NCBI RefSeq assembly: GCF_000336385.2
Contig: NZ_HG424473.1
Span: 1 to 55,767 of the forward strand
Reading direction: 5' to 3'
Length of the DNA stretch: 55,767 nucleotides
Origin: Lysobacter antibioticus HS124
GTDB lineage: Bacteria; Pseudomonadota; Gammaproteobacteria; Xanthomonadales; Xanthomonadaceae
The notes under the pieces were generated by a model, which saw only the letters and a list, made by a program, of their open reading frames with translations, was not told where the DNA came from and did no database searches. Every line of letters starts with the position of its first letter. Positions within the stretch are counted from its first letter, which is position 1. Made by a program: the position numbers and the translations under genes. This document shows positions 49,416 through 55,767 of this stretch, one piece after another.

Positions 49416-50036
49416 ATGCCCGCCGCCCAACCCGTGTGGTCCCTGCCGGATGCTACGGTCGAGTCGGTGACCGTCCTGCTGCACCAGGCCCGCGACGGAC
49501 GCAGCGATGCCTGGGACCTGATCTACACCCGGATCTACCAGGACCTGCACCGGCTCGCCCGCGCCCAGCTGCGCCAGCGCCAGCGCCGCGCCCCCCTGTC
49601 GCCGACCTCGCTGATCAGCGAGGCCTGGCTGAAGATGGCCGGCGCCGCAGCCTCGGCCGAGAGCCGCTTCCATCTCATCGCCCTGATCGCCCGCGCGATG
49701 CGCTACGCGATCCTCGACGAAACCAAGAAGGCCGTCGCCGACAAGCGCGGCAGCCGGATCGAATTCGTCGCCCTTGAGGGCGAGCATCGGATCGGCGAGA
49801 ACGCGCGGATGGAGCAACTGGTGCTGATGGACCAACTGCTGGAGCATCTGGGCAAAGTCGACGAACGGCTGGTCTCGATCGTCGAGCTGCGCTACTTCGG
49901 AGGCTTGAGCGACAAAGAGATCGGCCACCTGCTGGGAGTCGGCGAAGACCGGATCCGACGTGAGTGGCGTACCGCGCGCAGCTACCTGATCGCACGCCTG
50001 GGCCAGGGCGACTCGCTGGACCTTCCAGCGAACTGA
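49416..50036 (+). CDS. ECF-type sigma factor paired with a Ser/Thr kinase (ECF43-like)
   Basis: 206 residues. Region 2 spans about 18-88 and region 4 about 140-200 (IVELRYFGGLSDKEIGHLLGVGEDRIRREWRTARSYL). In region 2.2 the usual acidic DAED that contacts RNA polymerase is replaced by LSPTSLISEAWLKM with Thr64. This is typical of sigma factors activated by threonine phosphorylation by a neighbouring kinase (EcfP-PknT of Vibrio, EcfK-PknS of Xanthomonas). No anti-sigma gene is present. ATG 49416 has GGAG 11 bases upstream. Nine bp separate it from the kinase gene. Confidence 0.9.
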   Translation: MPAAQPVWSLPDATVESVTVLLHQARDGRSDAWDLIYTRIYQDLHRLARAQLRQRQRRAPLSPTSLISEAWLKMAGAAASAESRFHLIALIARAMRYAILDETKKAVADKRGSRIEFVALEGEHRIGENARMEQLVLMDQLLEHLGKVDERLVSIVELRYFGGLSDKEIGHLLGVGEDRIRREWRTARSYLIARLGQGDSLDLPAN

Positions 50037-50045
50037 ACGGCGCGC

Positions 50046-52955
50046 ATGAGCTCGGTCGACGCCCGCGTCCTGTCCCTGTTCCGCGCCTACGTCGACCTGG
50101 AGCCGCGACGTCGGTCGCGCTTCCTTGAGGATGCGCGCCGCGACGACCCGCAGGCCCACGTCCTGCTGGCGGCGATGATCGCCGCCGACTCGGGCGAGCA
50201 CGCGCTGGATCTGTCGCTGCCGTCGCTGTCCGACGGGCTGCGGACCGGCAACGAGGACGCTGCCGACGCCGACGAGAACGACGAAAGCGAGGGCGAAAAC
50301 CGCATCGGCACCCGGCTCGGGCCATGGCGGTTGGTGCGCAAGATCGGCCAGGGCGGCATGGGCATCGTCTACGAAGCGATGCGCGACGACCGCCAGTACG
50401 AGCAACGCGTCGCACTCAAGTGCGCACGCGCCGAGCTGTCGTCGCCGCGCCTGAGCGAAGCCTTGCTGGCCGAACGCCGCCATCTGGCGCGCCTACAGCA
50501 CCCCAATATCGTGCCCTTGCTCGACGGCGGCGTGGATGCTCAAGGCCATCCCTGGTTCGCGCTGCAATACGTCGAAGGCGAAGCCATCGATCTGTGGTGC
50601 GATCGCCGCCGCAAGAGTTTGCGCGATCGCGTCGCGCTGCTGGGCCAGGTCTGCGACGCGCTGGCCTATGCGCACGCCCAGGGCGTGGTGCATCAGGACC
50701 TCAAACCGTCCAACCTGTTGGTCACCGACGACGGCCGGGTGCAGTTGCTCGACTTCGGCCTGTCCGCGCCGCTAAACCTGGGCGCGGACACGCCGGCGCC
50801 GCCGGTCGCTCTCACGCCCGGCTACACTGCCCCGGAGATCGTGTTCCGAGGCGCCGCGCCGTGCATCGCCTCGGACCTCTACTCGCTGGGCGTGGTCCTC
50901 GCACAACTGCTGACCGGCGACGGCCCTTCGCGCTCCCTACTGGCACAGGCCAGCCAATGGCTGGCGACGACGAGTTCCGAGGCGGGCGCCGAACGTCTGG
51001 TCCGGTCCGCCGCGACTGCGACGTCCGAAGCGATAGCGAACCGAGGGCTGTCGGACCGCCGCTCCCTGGCCAAGCAGATCAGCGGCGATCTTGCGGCGAT
51101 CGTCGAACGCTGCCTACGCGCCGATCCGACGCAGCGCTACCGCAGTGCGGGCGAACTGGGCGAAGATCTGCAACGCTGGCTGCAGCACCGGCCAGTGCGC
51201 GCTCGCGACGGCGGCCGACTGTACCGGACCGGGCGTTTTCTGCGCCGTCACCGGCTCGCGATGGGGTTGGCGGGAGTGACCGCGCTGACTGCGGCGATCG
51301 GCGGCGGCGCGACCTGGTGGCAGGCTTACCGGGTCGAACGCGAAACCCAGGCCACCCTCGCCGTAAGCCGGCTGTTCGAGGAAACCCTGGGCTCGGCGAC
51401 CCTGTCCGGGCTCAGCGACACTCCGTTCTCCTCCAGTGCCTTGCTGCGCGACGTCGAAACCAAGGTCCGAGGACTCGATTTATCGGCGCAACCGCGCACA
51501 CTCGCCGGTGCGCTGACCTCGCTGGCGCGCAGCCGTGCCGTGATCGGCGACTACGCCAGCGCCACCCGCCTGGCCGACGAAGCCGCTCGCCTGCTCGACC
51601 GCGACGGCGCACCTTCGCTGGAAACCCGCGCCACCCTCGCCTCGCTGCTGAATCTGCAGGCGCGCCATCGCCAGGCGCGCAGTGTCGCCGAGCAGACTTT
51701 AGATCAGGTTCCCCACGATCAGCTCCATCGGCCCCTGCGCGTGCGTCTGCTGACCGAGATCGCACGCAGCGATTGGGAACTGTTGCATCATCGCGACGCG
51801 CAGGGTGCGCTCGACGCCGCACTGGCATTGACCCGGAATCAGCCCGAACGCGGGCCCTACGCCGAGTTGCTGACCTTGCGTGGCTACTGGAACGCTCGCC
51901 TGTTGAACCTGCCTCAAGCCGAGGCCGATTTTCGCCGCGCCATCGCGGTCGCCACCGACGCGCAACCGGCCTTGGCCAATCAAGCGCGCGAGAAACTCAT
52001 CCAGTTGCTGACCCTGCAGGAACGCTTCGCCGAAGCGCAGGGCCTGGCCTTGCAGCTGCTCGAACAGCGTCGCCGCTCGCTCGGCGACCGCCATCCCGAT
52101 ACCGGACGCGCCTGGGTGGCGCTGGCAGACAGCCAGTGCGGCGGCGGCCGCCCCGCGGATTGCCGGGCCTCGATCGAGCGCGGCAAGGACATCCTGCGCG
52201 CGCGCTACGGCGAATCGCATCCCGAGTACGCCGAGGCCTTGCGCGTCTCGACGCAACTGTACTTCCTCGACGAACACAGCTACGCCGAACGTCTGTCGGA
52301 GATGCGGCGATCGGCATCGATCCTGCAAGAATCTTACGGACCAGCACACGAAGCCGCGCTACGGGCCCGAGCCGATCTGGGCGTGATGCTGCTGCACCGC
52401 AAGCCGGCATCCGTCCCGGACGAAGAGCAGCGGCGGTTGCGAGACGAAGGTCTGGCGCTGCTGGATTCGGTGCTGTCCGCGTCCGACCGGCAGAAGGTGC
52501 CGATCTTCACTCCCAAGCTGTACTACGCCATCGCAATCGCCCGGCGCAATCGCGGCGATGACCGCGATACGGCGCGACGACTGCTCGTCGAAACCCAGAC
52601 GGACGCCGAACGCTATTTCGGCGACTCGCGCGGCTTGCATCTGCGCATTTCCTATTATCTGGCCTTGCTCGCCTATATCCAGGGCGATTTGGCCACGGCA
52701 GATTTGCAGATGGCGGACATCGCGGCGCAAGCCGAAACCGCTCCCCCTCACCTTCGCATTCGGCTCGCGCTTTGCAACATTCTCAATGTTCGCGCCAATA
52801 TCGCCTTGCATCGCGGCGACCGCGACAGTGCCCGCAACCACCTCATCCGCCTGCGCGATACCGCCATGCGCTGGTTCGGACCGGAACATCCGTGGGTCAA
52901 GCAAGCCCAGCGCGACCTGGACTTGCTGGCGCGTACCGGCCGATTCCCTACCTGA
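50046..52955 (+). CDS. Membrane Ser/Thr protein kinase with C-terminal TPR-like sensor
   Basis: 969 residues. After a helical, acidic N-terminus (1-90) comes a kinase domain (about 92-385): glycine loop IGQGGMGIVY, Lys125, catalytic Asp218 in HQDLKPSN, DFG at 236-238, and TAPE. The HRD arginine is Gln, so it is a non-RD kinase. One membrane segment (about 404-426) leads to a C-terminal region of some 540 residues with weak TPR-like helical repeats, predicted periplasmic. The pairing with the ECF sigma gene implies that it senses an outside signal and phosphorylates the sigma factor. Substrate and signal are inferred. Confidence 0.9.
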   Translation: MSSVDARVLSLFRAYVDLEPRRRSRFLEDARRDDPQAHVLLAAMIAADSGEHALDLSLPSLSDGLRTGNEDAADADENDESEGENRIGTRLGPWRLVRKIGQGGMGIVYEAMRDDRQYEQRVALKCARAELSSPRLSEALLAERRHLARLQHPNIVPLLDGGVDAQGHPWFALQYVEGEAIDLWCDRRRKSLRDRVALLGQVCDALAYAHAQGVVHQDLKPSNLLVTDDGRVQLLDFGLSAPLNLGADTPAPPVALTPGYTAPEIVFRGAAPCIASDLYSLGVVLAQLLTGDGPSRSLLAQASQWLATTSSEAGAERLVRSAATATSEAIANRGLSDRRSLAKQISGDLAAIVERCLRADPTQRYRSAGELGEDLQRWLQHRPVRARDGGRLYRTGRFLRRHRLAMGLAGVTALTAAIGGGATWWQAYRVERETQATLAVSRLFEETLGSATLSGLSDTPFSSSALLRDVETKVRGLDLSAQPRTLAGALTSLARSRAVIGDYASATRLADEAARLLDRDGAPSLETRATLASLLNLQARHRQARSVAEQTLDQVPHDQLHRPLRVRLLTEIARSDWELLHHRDAQGALDAALALTRNQPERGPYAELLTLRGYWNARLLNLPQAEADFRRAIAVATDAQPALANQAREKLIQLLTLQERFAEAQGLALQLLEQRRRSLGDRHPDTGRAWVALADSQCGGGRPADCRASIERGKDILRARYGESHPEYAEALRVSTQLYFLDEHSYAERLSEMRRSASILQESYGPAHEAALRARADLGVMLLHRKPASVPDEEQRRLRDEGLALLDSVLSASDRQKVPIFTPKLYYAIAIARRNRGDDRDTARRLLVETQTDAERYFGDSRGLHLRISYYLALLAYIQGDLATADLQMADIAAQAETAPPHLRIRLALCNILNVRANIALHRGDRDSARNHLIRLRDTAMRWFGPEHPWVKQAQRDLDLLARTGRFPT

Positions 52956-53153
52956 GCCCGCAGTATCACGCCGGTCGTGCAGCGTCGACAAAAGTCCGTT
53001 CACGACGCCCGGGGGGACGGCGTGGCGACGCTAGGCTTCAGCGCCTGACACAGAAAACGCGTACGCAGCGCGGCGAACGCCGGCGCTTACGACAACGTGG
53101 AACAGCGGTAAAGCGTCGCGTCCGGCTCCTCATGCCGACGCAACCGCCGCTTC

Positions 53154-53184
53154 GGCAGGGGCGGGCCGGGGGCCCGCGCCTGCC
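53154..53184 (-). terminator. Hairpin between the convergent kinase and M28 genes
   Basis: A 14-bp stem with one mismatch (GGCAGGGGCGGGCC / GGCCCGCGCCTGCC) and a 3-nt loop, 16 nt past the M28 stop. No T-run, but the only structure available to separate the convergent units. Confidence 0.5.
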
Positions 53185-53200
53185 GGACCGCACACAGCGA

Positions 53201-54859
53201 TCAGAAGGTGATGCTCCAGGTATCGATGCGGCCGGTGTCCTGGCTCGCGTTGTCGTTCACCCGCAGCTTCCAGGTGCCGTTGAGGGGTTCGCTGGACAGG
53301 TTGAAGTTGAAAGTGCCGCTGAGGTTGTCGGCGCTGCCGCCGGCGCGGTTGCTGATGTTGTAGAGCGAGCCGTCCGGCGCGACCAGATCGACCTTCAGGT
53401 CGCCGCGGTAGGTATGAACGATGTTCACCGACACCGAAGCGCTGCTCGGCGCGTTGCCGGTCCGGCCGGAGACGGTGATCGGGCTGTCGACGGTGGCGTT
53501 GTCGTTGATCGCGTAGTCGGTGCCGTTGGTGTAGGTCTGCGTGCCCGGACCCGGGCCCGGACCGGTACCGGCGGTCTTGCCCAACTCGCCCAGGAAGGCC
53601 AGGCCCAGCTTGGCGAAGGGCACGCTGTTGCTCGCCGAGTTGCCCATGTTGGACAGCTTGTCGTTGGGCGTGTGGATCGAGGAGAAGTAGCCGCCGCTGC
53701 TGGTGCCGCCTTCGAAGTAGATCGCCGCCGGGAAGCCGGCCGAGGTCCAGGAGGCGTGGTCGGAGCAGCCGTAGCCGCAGGTGTAGCTGCCCAGGGTGCC
53801 GCCGAGGTAGGTCGAATGCAGGTCGCGCAGGAACTGCTGCAGGGCCCCGTTCGAGTAGTCGCTGACCAGACGCACCTCCGGCGTGCCGCTGGTGCGGTAG
53901 TTGGTCATGTCCAGCTGCAGCACGCCGACCACGTTGATGCCGCGGTTCTTGAAATCGGTGGCGATCGCCTTGGACCCGCGCAGGCCCACTTCCTCGGCCG
54001 CGTAGCCCATGAACTTGATCGTGCGCTTGGGCTTCCAGCCGCTGGCCAAGGCGATGCGCGCGACTTCGGTCAGGGTGGCGATGCCGGAGGCGTCGTCGTC
54101 GGCGCCGGGCGCGTTCATCGAATCGCCGCTGCCGGTGCTGGAGATCGAATCCAGATGCGCACCCAGCACCACCACCTCGTTCGGCAGGTCGGTGCCCTGG
54201 ATGGTCAGAATCGCCGAAGGCTGGGTCGAGCAGGTCGTGCAGCCGGTATAGAGCTCGGCGCTGACGTCGCTGCGGCCGTTGGCCAGGCTCAGCCAGTTGT
54301 CCTTGATCCAGGTCGCCGAAGTGCGGCCGTGGGTGGAGGCGTAGTAGCGGTTCGGATACGAGGTCGACAGATGGTTGATGGTGCCGCGAATGTTGGCTTC
54401 GGCGACCTGGCTCAACCACGGCGTCACCGTGGCCTGGTTGTCGATGGTATAAGTCGCGAACTGGGTGGCCATCGCCTGCGCGGTGCGGTCGTTGCGGACG
54501 AAAGCCTCGGCTTCTTCGCGGCTGTCGAAGGCGATGTAGCCGCCGCAGCGCTTCTCTTTCTCGTGCACGTGATGGGTCACGTCGGTCAGCTGGTGAGTCT
54601 GGAGTTCGGCGATCACCAGCTTGGCGCCGGCGCCGTTCTGCACGCCGAGCGAATTCTTGGCCAGGGTCTTGACTCCGGCGTCGTAAGTCGCGCGCGAGGT
54701 GACGATGAACACCAGCTTGAACGGATCCTCGCCGGGGCTCAGCCGCGACTGGTCGTGGACATGGGCCGGGACGGCGGGCGTTTGCGCAGCGGCCGGCGCG
54801 ATAGCGGCGGACAAAGCGAGAGCGAGCAGAGCGGGCAGCGGGGCGACGTGCTTGTTCAC
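53201..54859 (-). CDS. Secreted M28 aminopeptidase with C-terminal P domain
   Basis: 552 residues from GTG 54859, preceded by AGGAGCG. Signal peptide about 1-24 (LPALLALALSAAIAPAAAQ). A propeptide region leads to an M28 di-zinc peptidase domain: ligands in VVLGAHLDSI (His), GADDDASG (Asp), AAEEVGLRG (Glu-Glu), LQLDMTNY (Asp) and IHTPNDKL (His), as in Vibrio leucyl aminopeptidase. A Gly-Pro linker leads to a proprotein-convertase-type P domain (about 450-552, ending GRIDTWSITF). It is probably exported by Sec and type II secretion. The cysteine pairs CTTC and CGYGC suggest disulfides. Confidence 0.93.
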   Translation of the reverse strand: MNKHVAPLPALLALALSAAIAPAAAQTPAVPAHVHDQSRLSPGEDPFKLVFIVTSRATYDAGVKTLAKNSLGVQNGAGAKLVIAELQTHQLTDVTHHVHEKEKRCGGYIAFDSREEAEAFVRNDRTAQAMATQFATYTIDNQATVTPWLSQVAEANIRGTINHLSTSYPNRYYASTHGRTSATWIKDNWLSLANGRSDVSAELYTGCTTCSTQPSAILTIQGTDLPNEVVVLGAHLDSISSTGSGDSMNAPGADDDASGIATLTEVARIALASGWKPKRTIKFMGYAAEEVGLRGSKAIATDFKNRGINVVGVLQLDMTNYRTSGTPEVRLVSDYSNGALQQFLRDLHSTYLGGTLGSYTCGYGCSDHASWTSAGFPAAIYFEGGTSSGGYFSSIHTPNDKLSNMGNSASNSVPFAKLGLAFLGELGKTAGTGPGPGPGTQTYTNGTDYAINDNATVDSPITVSGRTGNAPSSASVSVNIVHTYRGDLKVDLVAPDGSLYNISNRAGGSADNLSGTFNFNLSSEPLNGTWKLRVNDNASQDTGRIDTWSITF

Positions 54860-55110
54860 GAAAGCGCTCCTGGGTTCGGCGTCGCCGGCCGAGTGCGTGC
54901 GGGCACCGGCGCAGGGACGCGATGGTCTGGGATGACGGCGGCGCGAGGCGGCCGTCGCGAAAGAGTTGCCGGGTGCGAAAGCGGTGCCGGAACGTGCGGG
55001 GGATACGTTCCGAGGCACCCGGGACTCGACCCTAAGCGCGCTGCGATATGACGGACAAGCGACAACCTGTTCTAGCGCACATTCGCGTCCGTGACTGCGG
55101 TCATGCATAT

Positions 55111-55132
55111 GCACCGTAATCGCTTACGGTGC
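55111..55132. promoter_or_regulatory. Inverted repeat upstream of the M28 gene
   Basis: GCACCGTAA-TCGC-TTACGGTGC, a perfect 9-bp inverted repeat 252 nt before the M28 start codon. It could be an operator or an RNA hairpin; the 4-nt loop favours the latter. Confidence 0.45.
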
Positions 55133-55240
55133 GTCGGCGAATGGCCGGTATGCGCGCGAAACCCCGGAATTTTCTCTATTTCCATGATCGAAAAGCGCTG
55201 CGGCGCGCTGCCGCCGCGCCGCCGCGCATCCCAAACCACG

Positions 55241-55262
55241 AACCCCGGCCGAAGCCGGGGTT
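55241..55262 (-). terminator. Terminator of the upstream P-domain gene
   Basis: AACCCCGGC / GCCGGGGTT stem with a CGAA loop, 37 nt past the stop of the partial gene. On the minus strand a short CGTGGTTT follows. The arrangement resembles the AAAACCCCG..GGTTTT terminator after rplQ. Confidence 0.65.
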
Positions 55263-55298
55263 CGCTCTGGACGACGGCGATGAAGCGCAAAGCGCCGG

Positions 55299-55767
55299 TC
55301 AGAAGGTGAGGCTCCAGGTGTCGATGCGGCCGGTGTCCTGGGTCGCGTTGTCGTTGACCCGCAACTTCCAGGTGCCGTTGAGGGCTTCGCCGGACAAGTC
55401 CTTGACGAACGTGCCAATGACGTTGTCGGCGCTGCCGCCGGTGCGGTTGTGCAGGTTGTAGAGCGTGCCGTCCGGCGCGACCAGGTCGACCTTAATATCG
55501 CTCTTGTACGTGTGATAGATCGTTACCGACACCGAGGCGTTGCTCGGCGCGTTGCCGCTGCGGCCGGACACGGCGATGCTGCTCTCGACGGTGGCGTTAT
55601 CGAGGATCTGCACGTCGTTGTCGTTGCGATAAGTCTGGGTGCCGCCGCCGTCGCTGACGGTGACCGAGGCGGTCTTGCTGTGAGTCGCGCCGCCGTCGTC
55701 GGTAACGGTCAGAGTGACGGTGTAGGTGCCGGCCGCGGCGTAGGTCTTGCTCGGGCTGGTCGCGGTC
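55299..55767 (-). CDS. 3' end of a secreted PKD/P-domain protein (partial)
   Basis: The C-terminal 155 or so residues of a gene whose 5' part lies beyond the right edge. The visible part starts in a PKD domain (SKTYAAAGTYTVTLTVTDDGG, in part), then a Gly-rich linker and a P domain ending GRIDTWSLTF. The P domain is nearly the same as that of the adjacent M28 enzyme (for example GTWKLRVNDNATQDTGRID against NDNASQDTGRID). Such modules follow catalytic domains of secreted peptidases, so a protease is likely, but the catalytic part is not visible. Confidence 0.85.
   Translation of the reverse strand, partial: TATSPSKTYAAAGTYTVTLTVTDDGGATHSKTASVTVSDGGGTQTYRNDNDVQILDNATVESSIAVSGRSGNAPSNASVSVTIYHTYKSDIKVDLVAPDGTLYNLHNRTGGSADNVIGTFVKDLSGEALNGTWKLRVNDNATQDTGRIDTWSLTF

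Larger units (their letters stand above)
54860..55298. other. Gap between the M28 gene and the upstream P-domain gene
   Basis: 439 bp without a plausible gene. It contains a perfect inverted repeat (55111-55132), a CRP-like half-site pair GTGA-N6-TCAT at 55091-55104, and the terminator hairpin of the upstream gene (55241-55262). The M28 promoter is expected here but I cannot define -35/-10 boxes. Confidence 0.5.

Noticed and set aside
55091-55104. GTGA-N6-TCAT as a Clp site for the M28 protease
   Set aside because: Only seven of ten consensus positions match and it is 235 bp or more from the start codon; too weak to call as a site.

Overview
The window is a high-GC, densely coding stretch of a gammaproteobacterial chromosome. 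Gene content and order point to the Xanthomonadales, most likely Lysobacter or a close relative. Supporting signs are a pqqABCDE operon, a type-II DAHP synthase, a SPINDLY-like O-GlcNAc transferase beside hemA-prfA (the neighbourhood of the Xanthomonas campestris OGT), a Stenotrophomonas-type peptide amidase, and secreted proteases with PKD and P domains. The genus call is an inference; no 16S gene is present.

Layout. (1) 0.1-3.9 kb: cyclophilin ppiB, typA/bipA, a DUF2127 membrane protein. (2) 4.0-9.0 kb: pqqA-B-C-D-E, the last four translationally coupled by overlapping stop/start codons, then a peptide-amidase lipoprotein. (3) 9.2-11.2 kb, minus strand: class II DAHP synthase and dsbB. (4) 11.5-28.0 kb, all minus strand and therefore read right to left: tRNA-Tyr, tRNA-Gly, tRNA-Thr and tuf, then the S10, spc and alpha ribosomal clusters from rpsJ to rplQ, with secY and rpoA. 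Sigma-70-like promoters can be proposed before the tRNA cluster, before rpsJ and before rpsM, and a terminator lies after rplQ. The genes normally found between the two tuf copies in relatives (secE-nusG-rplKAJL-rpoBC-rpsLG-fusA) are absent. (5) 28.1-35.7 kb, minus strand: TPR protein-lolB-ispE-tRNA-Gln-prs-rplY-pth-ychF, an order also known from Pseudomonas. (6) 35.9-44.9 kb, mostly plus strand: hemA, prfA, a GNAT, O-GlcNAc transferase, moaB, a small XRE regulator, ppk2, a second XRE regulator on the minus strand, and a secreted-protein/DUF2145 pair. (7) 45.0-48.9 kb: acylphosphatase, TlpA-like lipoprotein and YihY protein on minus; WrbA, DUF2069 and a one-domain asparaginase on plus. (8) 49.4-55.8 kb: an ECF sigma factor and a membrane Ser/Thr kinase with a large C-terminal repeat region, then an M28 aminopeptidase with a P domain, and the 3' end of a second PKD/P-domain protein running off the right edge.

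Most likely places for new biology: the sigma/kinase pair, where the acidic RNA-polymerase-contacting motif of the sigma factor appears replaced by a phosphorylatable Pro-Thr-Ser and a CRP/Clp-type palindrome lies just upstream; a family of intergenic (GGGATTC)n inverted repeats with G-quadruplex potential, four of them packed into the 29-37 kb region, one extending the hemA reading frame; strong stem-loops without U-tracts in six long gaps of the ribosomal cluster; and a LolB with a 115-residue C-terminal extension.

All calls were made by reading the sequence; no database search or folding program was run.
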